Source: Planctomycetota bacterium (GTDB lineage Bacteria; Planctomycetota; Phycisphaerae; Phycisphaerales; SM1A02). From it: DNA of 6,102 nucleotides. Where the stretch lies: the NCBI GenBank assembly GCA_022567855.1, contig JADFGE010000189.1, forward strand, positions 1 through 6,102. The letters run 5' to 3'. This document shows, in pieces, positions 1 to 6,102 of this stretch. A program made the translations under genes and the position numbers. Positions within the stretch are counted from its first letter, which is position 1. Every line of letters begins with the position of its first letter. A model generated the notes under the pieces. It did no database searches. It had not been told where the DNA came from and saw only the letters and a program-made list of their open reading frames with translations.

Positions 1-1
1 G

Positions 2-106
2 GGTGATCAGAAGTACTTCCCCTGCCCGAAGCTTCGGCAGCTCGTCACCGCCGGGCGGCTGGGCGACAAGACCGGCCGGGGCGTGTACGAAATCCCCAGG
101 AAATGA
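2..106 (+). CDS. 3-hydroxyacyl-CoA dehydrogenase, C-terminal end (partial)
   Basis: Only the last 34 codons and a TGA stop are in the window; the gene begins upstream. The peptide ends in GRLGDKTGRGVYEIPRK. This matches the closing signature of the 3-hydroxyacyl-CoA dehydrogenase C-terminal domain (consensus roughly a G-lG-KtG-GfY-Y pattern preceded by P-L--lV-aG). Proteins of this family oxidise (S)-3-hydroxyacyl-CoA to 3-oxoacyl-CoA with NAD+ in the cytoplasm, in beta-oxidation or butyryl-CoA/polyhydroxybutyrate metabolism. The C-terminal helical domain contributes to dimerisation and substrate binding. The NAD-binding Rossmann domain and the catalytic His/Glu pair are outside the window, so a stand-alone HbdA/PaaH type cannot be told from the dehydrogenase part of a FadB-like multienzyme. 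A chain end straight after the signature is usual for both. It has no evident functional link to the cytochrome c genes downstream. Confidence 0.8.
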   Translation, partial: GDQKYFPCPKLRQLVTAGRLGDKTGRGVYEIPRK

Positions 107-113
107 GGCTCCC

Positions 114-132
114 GGCGCGTGATCGCCTTTTT
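114..132 (+). terminator. weak intrinsic terminator candidate after the dehydrogenase gene
   Basis: Seven bases after the TGA, GGCG (114-117) and CGCC (124-127) form a 4-bp GC stem with a 6-nt loop, followed immediately by five T (128-132). Position and T-tract suit a Rho-independent terminator, but the stem is short. It would separate the dehydrogenase transcript from the thioredoxin gene. Confidence 0.35.
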
Positions 133-192
133 AGAACGGTAGCGCGTACCACCGAATTGCCGAAAACCTCGACAAATCGGACGAGAACAGCC

Positions 193-221
193 TTGTCTGG
201 GTGGGTCTTCTATCAGAGAAT
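193..221 (+). promoter_or_regulatory. possible sigma70-like promoter upstream of the thioredoxin gene
   Basis: TTGTCT (193-198) and GAGAAT (216-221) each match the -35/-10 consensus at 4 of 6 positions and are separated by 17 bp. They lie about 40 bp upstream of the start codon and downstream of the candidate terminator, where a promoter is expected. Matches this good arise by chance, and consensus rules may not hold in this lineage. If real, transcription would start near 228, inside the left arm of the 224-252 inverted repeat, so the two predictions partly conflict. Confidence 0.2.
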
Positions 222-223
222 AG

Positions 224-252
224 TCCCGAGCATCTGTGCCGCTTCCTCGGGA
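224..252 (+). promoter_or_regulatory. inverted repeat overlapping the thioredoxin gene ribosome binding site
   Basis: TCCCGAG (224-230) and CTCGGGA (246-252) are perfect 7-bp inverted complements with a 15-nt loop. In mRNA the right arm would pair with the first four bases (GGGA, 249-252) of the Shine-Dalgarno sequence. The hairpin could therefore lower translation initiation of the downstream gene. The structure is read from the sequence; a regulatory role is inference. Confidence 0.3.
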
Positions 253-258
253 GGTGAT
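249..258 (+). promoter_or_regulatory. strong ribosome binding site that fixes the thioredoxin start
   Basis: GGGAGGTGAT is a near-perfect anti-16S match. Its GGAGGTGA core ends 5 nt before ATG at 263. This selects 263 over the upstream in-frame GTG at 236, which has no such site and would put charged residues ahead of the signal peptide. The overlapping GTG at 260 and the in-frame ATG at 272 are less well spaced. Confidence 0.75.
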
Positions 259-262
259 CGTG

Positions 263-1867
263 ATGAACGCGATGAACAAGATTCTGGTTTATACGGTACT
301 GGCTGTCTGTGCTGCGTTTTGGGTCACGCCAAGCGCCCAGGCGGGCAAGTACGTCGGCAAGGCGTTCCCCAACTTCACCGCGACCGATCCGGTCACCGGC
401 GAGAAATTCGCGCTCAAAGACCTCCGCGGCAAGGTGGTGCTCGTCGACTTCTGGGCCACATGGTGCGGACCCTGCATTGGCGAGTTACCGAACGTCAAGA
501 GGGCATACAAAAAGTACAAGGATCAAGGGTTCGAGATCGTCAGCATCTCGCTGGACACTGATCGCCGCAAGTTCAAGAGTTTCGTGTCCCGCCAGAGGAT
601 GGACTGGTATCACGTCATGGACGGCGGCGGCTGGAGTACGCGGCTGGCAAAGAAATACAACATCCGTTCGATCCCGACGATGTTCTTGATTGATGCTGAG
701 GGTGTGTGCATTTCCGACTCAGCGCGGGGGCGGCGACTTGCCCCGGCGATCGAGAAAGCCTTACGAACATCCTCGATCGCTGAGAAATCGCCCACGCCCT
801 CGCCTTCAACCGCCGCGAACCGGAGATTCCTAGCCGCGTTGACCGATCAGATTGGTCAGGCGCAAGACTCGCTCTTCGGGGCGACCGAGCCGGTCCAAGC
901 ATTGAAGCAACGGCTTGATACGGCCGAGCGACTGATAAGCGCGATTGATGGTCAGCTGCCGATGCCGCGGCGGCCCGAGCCCGTCCGCAAACGGTTCGTA
1001 CAACTTCACAAAGAGTTGACCAACCTGCGCCAGGAGCTGTTTGTGTGCGGATTTCTGAATGATCGCGTCATCGCGCTCCCGACCAATCCCTTTGCGGATG
1101 ACACGATCGACACGCGCCGCGGACTTCTCGCCGCAGCCGAGCAGCTTGAGCCGGCTCGCCTTGCCGTGGTTCAGATGACAGTTGCGCTTGGCGAGATGAC
1201 ATCGCAGATCGACGCCGTCGAGGTCGGTCTTGCGAAGCTCGCGCGGAAGGCCAATCGTGGTAACGCTGATCCAAAGCAGCTTTCCACAGACCTCCAAGAG
1301 CTTGCAGCGAAAGCTACGGCGCTCCAGCAGCACTGTCACGAGCCGTGGAAGAGACAGTTGCAAGCGGCCGATGTTGTCTTTGAGACTTTCGCCGGAGGCG
1401 GCGGCGACAATGCGTCCCAGCTCGATGAGATTGATGCGCAGATCGCCGCCTGTAAAGAGCAGCTATCGACGGCCGGTCTCGATAGGACAGCTGTGTTGAA
1501 ACTGCGCAGCGATTTTGCCGCAATGTGCGACGATATAGCAGTGCTATCACAGGAGCTTGCCAATCGTGGCGGTGATGGGACGGCGTCACCGGTGTTGCCG
1601 ACGAACCCGTTCGAGCGGGGTCGGCTTCGCGACGTACGGGTCCGCATCGAAGCGGGTAAACAACTGGACGTCGCCTCCGACGCGATGAAGCAGATGCGAA
1701 ACGAGCTTGGCGGCGCGAATGAGCGGTTCGACGTGTTCTGTGAGGAGCTTGCTGAGATGCAAGCCGAACTTGAGGAGGCCGGCACCGATGCCCCTCGCCT
1801 CAGCGCACTTCATGACCGGTTCCAAACGTGGTGTCAAGACCTGCTGGAAACACTCGACGGCTCGTAG
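263..1867 (+). CDS. exported TlpA/ResA-like thioredoxin with duplicated C-terminal helical domain
   Basis: The product is 534 residues. Residues 1-27 form a signal peptide (short basic start, hydrophobic core to about 21, SAQA|G cleavage site). Residues 28-168 are a TlpA/AhpC-TSA-type thioredoxin fold: WCGPC active site (C68, C71) after the VDFWAT strand, and cis-proline P138 in the SIPTMFLID strand. It should be a periplasmic thiol-disulfide oxidoreductase. Next to resB and ccsA, the likely role is reducing the CXXCH cysteines of apocytochrome c, as ResA/CcsX does, but general TlpA activity is possible. After a Ser/Pro/Thr linker (about 169-186), residues 187-534 are predicted almost all helical, a domain I do not recognise. 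It contains an internal repeat offset by exactly 173 residues, marked by LPTNPF at 272-277 and 445-450. This extension has six cysteines (262, 358, 397, 422, 493, 524), unusual for an exported protein. ResA/TlpA proteins are usually 150-200 residues, so it is nearly three times the normal size. The thioredoxin assignment is firm; the extension's role is unknown. Confidence 0.9.
   Translation: MNAMNKILVYTVLAVCAAFWVTPSAQAGKYVGKAFPNFTATDPVTGEKFALKDLRGKVVLVDFWATWCGPCIGELPNVKRAYKKYKDQGFEIVSISLDTDRRKFKSFVSRQRMDWYHVMDGGGWSTRLAKKYNIRSIPTMFLIDAEGVCISDSARGRRLAPAIEKALRTSSIAEKSPTPSPSTAANRRFLAALTDQIGQAQDSLFGATEPVQALKQRLDTAERLISAIDGQLPMPRRPEPVRKRFVQLHKELTNLRQELFVCGFLNDRVIALPTNPFADDTIDTRRGLLAAAEQLEPARLAVVQMTVALGEMTSQIDAVEVGLAKLARKANRGNADPKQLSTDLQELAAKATALQQHCHEPWKRQLQAADVVFETFAGGGGDNASQLDEIDAQIAACKEQLSTAGLDRTAVLKLRSDFAAMCDDIAVLSQELANRGGDGTASPVLPTNPFERGRLRDVRVRIEAGKQLDVASDAMKQMRNELGGANERFDVFCEELAEMQAELEEAGTDAPRLSALHDRFQTWCQDLLETLDGS
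1050..1867 (+). repeat. internal protein-level tandem duplication in the thioredoxin extension
   Basis: Protein residues 242-341 align without gaps to 415-514 (offset 173), with about 27 identities in 100 columns. These include QEL (257/430), LPTNPF (272/445), QL (294/467), QM (304/477), LG (309/482), D (317/490), LA (323/496), D (336/509) and LS (340/513). The match extends upstream to about residue 218 against 387 (LD, I-A and QL positions) once a 4-residue loop difference is allowed. The span given runs from the better-aligned region to the gene end. The DNA copies have diverged, so this is an old duplication. Confidence 0.75.
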
Positions 1868-2103
1868 GTCCATCAGCCCGGCTCATGAAATTGGCATGGA
1901 AGCAGGCGATATCCTCGAAGTTTCCGGGCGCTATTACGTTACGACACTCGACGAGCTCGGCCAAAGTCCTCGAATTCGTCGATCCGGCCTAGGCAATTCC
2001 CGGTTTGGCAGTTTGTGCGTGCAGGCCCGACTTCACCGACCCGTGTGCGTACTATTGCCCAATCGAACTTTCGACCGCGACCGTACGTCGATGTTCTAGG
2101 ACA
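1868..2103. other. 236-bp intergenic region, no convincing gene
   Basis: This stretch separates the thioredoxin stop codon from the resB start. I see no strong terminator hairpin with a T-tract, no clear -35/-10 pair and no RNA gene. Short palindromes (CGAATTCG near 1973, CCTAGG near 1988) look incidental. The only open frame that looks slightly protein-like begins with ATG at 1896 and runs to TAG at 2097-2099, 67 residues with no Shine-Dalgarno. It is not called as a gene. The gap size leaves open whether resB is co-transcribed with the thioredoxin gene. Confidence 0.5.
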
Positions 2104-4572
2104 ATGGGTCAACCTGAGACATCTGCCATCAAGCCTTCCCAGCCTCATTCGCGCTCTTTGATTCGGGTGCCGTTCGATGTGTTTTCGAGCGTTTGGACCG
2201 GCATTGTGCTGTTGGTCCTTTTGTTCATTTACAGCTCGATCGGATCGGCCGGATTGTGGCTGCCGGTGAGCGTGAACATTTTCAACTTCCCGGACGCTTG
2301 GCTTCAACTACACATTCGCCAGTACCGCGGATTCGAGATGACCGAGTTCGAGTGGTTCCACTGGTGGCCGTTCAAGACGCTGATCGCGCTCATCTGCCTG
2401 ACCCTTGTCGTGACCACGCTCCGGCGCATCCCCTTCAAGGTGATCAACTACGGCGTATGGATGATCCATACCGGCATCATTATTCTGGCGATCGGGAGCG
2501 TGTGGTATTTCGGGACGAAAGTCGAAGGCCAGGCGCCGATCTTGCGGCGAACCGTTGTGATCCAAGTCCCCGGCGCTGCCCCGGTTCGTCTGCCCGCGGT
2601 GCCGGGCAATTCCACGACTGTGCAGACAGCTGATCGCATCTATGCTTTCCAGATCAGCGAGATCGATCCGAGCTGGGAGATTCTCTCCGGCGATGATGCG
2701 GGGAAGCGCGCCTATGCCATCAGTGTCACCGTCCAGGATGGACAGGATTTCTTCGTCCGTCAACTCTTGGCTGGCTACCCGCAATACACCGAGGATATGG
2801 TTCGCACTGACAACCCTGAGCAACCGATGGCAAGAGCCGTGAAGGTGCTGGGCAAGCCGTTGGTCAACGAAGACATCACGCTTTCGCTTGACTATCAGCC
2901 GCAGAAGTACTTCCACGTTGTCGACAGTTGGGCGCTGTATCTGCGCGAGCAGGGATCGAGCGAGTGGGTGCAACGGCCGATCGAAGGCTTGCCCCGCTAT
3001 AACGACTACTTCGCGGACCGATCGCACGTGTGGCTGCCCCCGGATATGGCCGGTGCGCGGCCCAATCTATTGGATATGGTCGTGAAGCCGATCAAAGACG
3101 ATCCTTATCAAGATATCGACGTATGGATCACCGGTTATCTGCGCTATGCGTTTATGGATCAGCGGCGTTTACCGGGGGGCAACGTGCTCGATCCCACAGC
3201 CGTCGTAGTGCTTCGATCCTCGGACGGCCGTACTTCCCGCGCCGAATTGGTCGCGCTCGATCCGAATAACAACAGCGCGCTTGAAGGCAATCTTGTGTTC
3301 CAATGGATTATGACCGAGGAGCAATTGGACACGATCATGGAGGTTCAGCCGCCGGCGCTGACGATCAGCGTTCCGCAGGCGTCCATTGAAATAACCGAGC
3401 CAGTGACGCAGCTTGTATCAGGCGATCCTGACACGCCGTTCATTCCAATTGAGGGTTCAGAGTTCAGTTATCGTGTCCGGTTCCTCCAGGACGGCCTGGT
3501 ATTGGAGAACGGCGACGTGATCTCCGTGGCGGCCGTCGAAATCAACACGCCGGATAGCTCGTTCCTGCGCTGGGTGTGTGATGACCCTAGCCGAACGCGC
3601 GATATGTCGCTCGATGTCGATGCCCAAACGGGGCACATGGAGACGTTGCCGCTGGATGAGCGGATCGTCATGGCCTACGCCCCGGGTCACGGCCCAGCGC
3701 CGATGACGTTGGTCGGCGGGCCGGAAGAATCGTCGCTTCGGTTGATGACGTCGTTCGCGGGTCAAGAGATTCGTCTTCAGCCGATCGAGATCGGCTCATC
3801 CATCGACCTTGGGGCCGGCGTCGCTTTGGTGCTGACCGAATACGCGCCCCGCCCCCGCATCGAAGTGCGCCCCGCCATTATCCCCAGGTCGCAGCGCAAT
3901 CGGGATGCGCGCGAACAGTTCTCGATGATCCGAGCGGAGGTGAACTACCGAGGCACGATGCAACCGGTTTGGCTGCCGTTCCATATGTTCATATTCCAAG
4001 ACGCCGGTCACAGCCTCCCGCGCATGGGATTTCAGCCGACGGTGGTGCATCTTCCTGATGGCAAGCACTTGGAGCTGATCTTCGGCCGGCGCCGCCTCGA
4101 ATTGCCCGCGCCCGTTGTCCTGGAGGATTTCGTCATGGATACGCATGTCGGCGGATTCACCGGCCAGGCGGTCTCCGTACTGAACTGGATCAGCCTCATT
4201 CGCTTCCAAGTGCAGGACGACTGGGGCGAACAACTTCACGTCAGTGTCAACAATCCGCAAGAGTTCGGCGGATTCTCCTACTTTCAATCGCAATGGGATC
4301 CGCCCGACCCGCAGTCAAACTACCGTGGCATGAATTACACGGTGCTCGGCGTGGGCAATCGCCACGGCGTGAACGTTCAACTGGCGGGTACGTGCCTGGC
4401 CGTGCTTGGTATGATCTACGCGTTCTATATCAAGCCGGTCATCAAGCGACGACGCCAGCAAGCGGTTTATGCGCGGGCCAGCGCCGAGCGTGCAGCGAGC
4501 AGACGCGCCCAGCCGGCTGGCGCACTAGACCTTGAATTGGAACCGGTGGCGACGCTAAAGGAGCAGACATGA
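2104..4572 (+). CDS. resB: ResB (Ccs1)-type cytochrome c biogenesis protein, very large periplasmic domain
   Basis: The product is 822 residues. ResB partners CcsA in System II cytochrome c maturation, where the pair moves haem across the membrane and ligates it to apocytochrome CXXCH motifs. Topology fits ResB: TM1 about 27-47, TM2 about 87-107, TM3 about 114-136, a periplasmic domain of about 620 residues, then TM4 about 755-776 and a basic cytoplasmic tail (KRRRQQ and further Arg). H122 in TM3 (VWMIHTG) is placed like the transmembrane haem-ligand histidine of CcsBA proteins. Before TM4, VSVNNPQEFGGFSYFQSQWDP-like sequence (about 717-736) carries the ResB signature of a V-vN-P strand and G(F/Y)-(F/Y)Q. 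Typical ResB proteins are 300-550 residues; the extra length is between TM3 and this core. ATG 2104 is chosen because TM1 follows at the expected distance, but its Shine-Dalgarno is poor (AGGA 2 nt away). TTG 2005 upstream, and TTG 2158 and GTG 2167 downstream, are in-frame alternatives. The stop overlaps the next start (ATGA), implying translational coupling. Confidence 0.87.
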   Translation: MGQPETSAIKPSQPHSRSLIRVPFDVFSSVWTGIVLLVLLFIYSSIGSAGLWLPVSVNIFNFPDAWLQLHIRQYRGFEMTEFEWFHWWPFKTLIALICLTLVVTTLRRIPFKVINYGVWMIHTGIIILAIGSVWYFGTKVEGQAPILRRTVVIQVPGAAPVRLPAVPGNSTTVQTADRIYAFQISEIDPSWEILSGDDAGKRAYAISVTVQDGQDFFVRQLLAGYPQYTEDMVRTDNPEQPMARAVKVLGKPLVNEDITLSLDYQPQKYFHVVDSWALYLREQGSSEWVQRPIEGLPRYNDYFADRSHVWLPPDMAGARPNLLDMVVKPIKDDPYQDIDVWITGYLRYAFMDQRRLPGGNVLDPTAVVVLRSSDGRTSRAELVALDPNNNSALEGNLVFQWIMTEEQLDTIMEVQPPALTISVPQASIEITEPVTQLVSGDPDTPFIPIEGSEFSYRVRFLQDGLVLENGDVISVAAVEINTPDSSFLRWVCDDPSRTRDMSLDVDAQTGHMETLPLDERIVMAYAPGHGPAPMTLVGGPEESSLRLMTSFAGQEIRLQPIEIGSSIDLGAGVALVLTEYAPRPRIEVRPAIIPRSQRNRDAREQFSMIRAEVNYRGTMQPVWLPFHMFIFQDAGHSLPRMGFQPTVVHLPDGKHLELIFGRRRLELPAPVVLEDFVMDTHVGGFTGQAVSVLNWISLIRFQVQDDWGEQLHVSVNNPQEFGGFSYFQSQWDPPDPQSNYRGMNYTVLGVGNRHGVNVQLAGTCLAVLGMIYAFYIKPVIKRRRQQAVYARASAERAASRRAQPAGALDLELEPVATLKEQT
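4557..4563 (+). promoter_or_regulatory. ribosome binding site of ccsA inside the resB end
   Basis: AAAGGAG lies within the last codons of resB and ends 5 nt before ATG 4569. With the ATGA overlap it supports the ccsA start and coupled translation of the two membrane partners. Confidence 0.75.
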
Positions 4573-6102
4573 CGCAACGTATGTTGACAGTCTGCATGGT
4601 GACGGCATCCCTGTTCGTCGGGTTGCTTTTGTTCATCTGGGTGCGCCCCGCCGCGAACCGTCCGACGCCGCCCGAACGTTCGCAGTTCGCCCAGCAGGTG
4701 GATTTGTCGCCTTTGGGAAGCGTTGCCGTGTACGAGCAAGGCCGGCTCAAGAGTTTCGACTCCTTCACCAGCTCGTTGATGAAGCTCGTCTCGGGCCCGC
4801 ACCCGGTTGCCGGACACCCCGACGGGTTTGCGTACCTGGACCTCATGCTTCGGCCGACCGCCTATGAAGACGCCGACGTCATCTACGTGAAGAACAAGCC
4901 GATGCGAAGGGAGATCGCCGGCGTCCTGTTCCGGTCGGTGGCGGAGGACTTGGCCGGGGCCCAACTCGGCGAGCGCGCGTCCGCGGCCCGCGATGTGCTG
5001 GAGCGCCGCCTGCAAGAGTTCACCAAGACCGGCCTGCTTTCGTCCAGGATGCTTCTGGACCCGCGCATCCAACAGTTGCTCGACGCTCGAGCCGCCGACC
5101 TGATGCGCACCGCGAGGTCCGTCCAGCAGATTCGTACGGGGCTGGCCGTGACGCACCCGCAGTGGCTGCGCGACAATCTCCAGATCGTTCCGCCGCCTGG
5201 TGGGGGCCTTGATGATCCATGGATCACCATCGACCAGTTCGTCGTTGGCGGCGCGGCGATTGAAGCTGGCGACGAAGAGGTGCGCAACCAGGTGCGCCTC
5301 GCGTGGGCGAGTCTCGTGCAAAGCTGGCAAAGTCAGGACGCGTCGGGCGTCAACGAAGCCGTGGCGCAGCTCGCCGGACTACTGCCGCAGATCAATCGCC
5401 AACTGTACCCATCGGGAAGCCGGAGCGGCTGGCCATGGTCGTTTGCGGATTCAAGGATGTGGCCCTGGCTTGTTTCAGGCAGTCTCTTGGCCATCGGACT
5501 CGCCCTGATCGCCGTTTCGCTGACGGTGCGGTCGCTCGTTTGCGGTGTTATCGGTGGACCGCTGGCGATGTCCGTCGTCGGCCTGCACGGGGTCGCAATG
5601 ACCATGGGGCGCATGGATATGCTGGCGCTGGAGAGCTGGTACTTCGGGGCGAATAACATGACCTGGGTGTGGATGATCTATCTGCTTGCGGTCATCCTGC
5701 TCGTCATGGCCGTGGTCTACCGCTGGCGCACGGCGCGCGGGCTCGGGCTCAGCGTATTCGCGCTCGCCTTTGGTCTGCATACCGCCACGCTCTTGCTGCG
5801 TTGGTACGTCTCGGGGCGCTGGCCCAATACGAACATGTTCGAGGCCGTGACCACCGCCGCCTGGTTCGGCGGATGTCTGGCCGTCATCTTGGAAATATTC
5901 GTTCGGCGATCGCCAATGCGGAGCCTCTTTGCCCTGGGAAGCGCGGTGGCGTCCATGGTCGCCCTTATGTGCGCTCACTTCATGCCGCTGCGGCTCAACC
6001 CGGGTATCTCCAACAAGATGCCGGTCTTGCACGACGTCTGGCTCTACATTCACACCAACGTCATCATCTTCAGCTACATCCTCATCGCGATGGCCGCGGT
6101 CT
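4569..6102 (+). CDS. ccsA: CcsA/ResC-type cytochrome c assembly protein with N-terminal periplasmic linker (partial, 3' end missing)
   Basis: The frame is open for 511 codons to the window edge. Residues 5-25 form a membrane anchor. Residues about 26-297 are soluble, presumably periplasmic. They open with an EQGRLKSFDSF segment resembling the GR-KP-dT motif found in the linker of fused CcsBA proteins of Bacteroidota type. A largely helical stretch follows (about 112-280). Multiple membrane spans come next: about 298-317, a weaker one near 325-343, then 363-384, 391-410, 422-442, 451-470 and 490-511. The segment RWYVSGRWPNTNMFEA (411-426) matches the CcsA pattern of lR-y-sG--P-tNmyE. LHDVWLYIHTN (487-497) matches the conserved WL-iHv segment, so H495 is the probable first periplasmic haem-ligand histidine. 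The WWD tryptophan-rich haem-binding motif and second periplasmic histidine should lie just past the window. CcsA forms the haem channel with ResB. The translation start is well supported by its Shine-Dalgarno and the ATGA overlap. CcmF/NrfE (System I) share this domain, but the resB neighbour favours System II. Confidence 0.88.
   Translation, partial: MTQRMLTVCMVTASLFVGLLLFIWVRPAANRPTPPERSQFAQQVDLSPLGSVAVYEQGRLKSFDSFTSSLMKLVSGPHPVAGHPDGFAYLDLMLRPTAYEDADVIYVKNKPMRREIAGVLFRSVAEDLAGAQLGERASAARDVLERRLQEFTKTGLLSSRMLLDPRIQQLLDARAADLMRTARSVQQIRTGLAVTHPQWLRDNLQIVPPPGGGLDDPWITIDQFVVGGAAIEAGDEEVRNQVRLAWASLVQSWQSQDASGVNEAVAQLAGLLPQINRQLYPSGSRSGWPWSFADSRMWPWLVSGSLLAIGLALIAVSLTVRSLVCGVIGGPLAMSVVGLHGVAMTMGRMDMLALESWYFGANNMTWVWMIYLLAVILLVMAVVYRWRTARGLGLSVFALAFGLHTATLLLRWYVSGRWPNTNMFEAVTTAAWFGGCLAVILEIFVRRSPMRSLFALGSAVASMVALMCAHFMPLRLNPGISNKMPVLHDVWLYIHTNVIIFSYILIAMAAV

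Noticed and set aside
236..262. Upstream GTG start (236) for the thioredoxin gene
   Set aside because: No Shine-Dalgarno precedes it, and the added residues would overlap the strong ribosome binding site of ATG 263 and disrupt a normal signal peptide start.
2004..2020. TGGCAGTTTGTGCGTGC as a sigma54-type -24/-12 promoter for resB
   Set aside because: The GG element is present but the GC element is not at the required spacing.
2308..3027. 239-codon open frame on the - strand inside resB
   Set aside because: The + strand frame encodes clear ResB membrane segments and signature. The antisense frame has no family resemblance.
3779..3796. 8-bp inverted repeat AGCCGATC-GA-GATCGGCT within resB
   Set aside because: It is a dyad in the middle of a coding region, with a 2-nt centre too tight for a good RNA hairpin. 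GATC-containing words are frequent here, so chance is likely.
4467..5330. Long open frame (287 codons) on the - strand opposite the resB end and ccsA start
   Set aside because: It is antisense to two well-supported genes. Its translation is rich in Arg, Gly, His and Leu with no recognisable motif, typical of a shadow frame in GC-rich coding DNA.
5475..6053. 192-codon open frame on the - strand opposite the CcsA membrane segments
   Set aside because: The translation is highly polar and His/Arg/Gln-rich, which is what the complement of hydrophobic membrane-segment codons gives; no domain or ribosome binding site.

Overview
The window looks like chromosomal DNA from a moderately GC-rich bacterium. 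No mobile elements, tRNA or rRNA genes, or CRISPR arrays were recognised. All supported genes are on the + strand. The very large ResB, and a CcsA carrying a long periplasmic linker, recall Planctomycetota and Bacteroidota-type CcsBA proteins. With the codon style, this makes a planctomycete-like host my best guess, but that is inference.

Layout: (1) positions 2-106 hold the last 34 codons of a 3-hydroxyacyl-CoA dehydrogenase, followed by a weak intrinsic terminator candidate. (2) After a 156-bp gap, 263-1867 encodes an exported thioredoxin-like protein (TlpA/ResA type, WCGPC active site). It has an unusual C-terminal helical extension of about 350 residues built from an internal tandem duplication. 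(3) A 236-bp gap (1868-2103) has no convincing gene. (4) 2104-4572 encodes an oversized ResB (System II cytochrome c biogenesis). (5) 4569-6102 encodes a CcsA/ResC-type haem handling protein, overlapping resB by the four bases ATGA and cut by the window end before the WWD haem-binding motif.

Together, genes 3-5 are consistent with a System II (Ccs) cytochrome c maturation locus. The thioredoxin would reduce the haem-binding cysteines of apocytochromes outside the membrane. ResB and CcsA would form the membrane complex that exports haem and attaches it. ResB and CcsA look like a CcsBA fusion divided into two translationally coupled genes, with the periplasmic linker kept on the CcsA half. The part with least precedent known to me is the duplicated helical extension on the thioredoxin. 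I found no evidence for an entirely new system.
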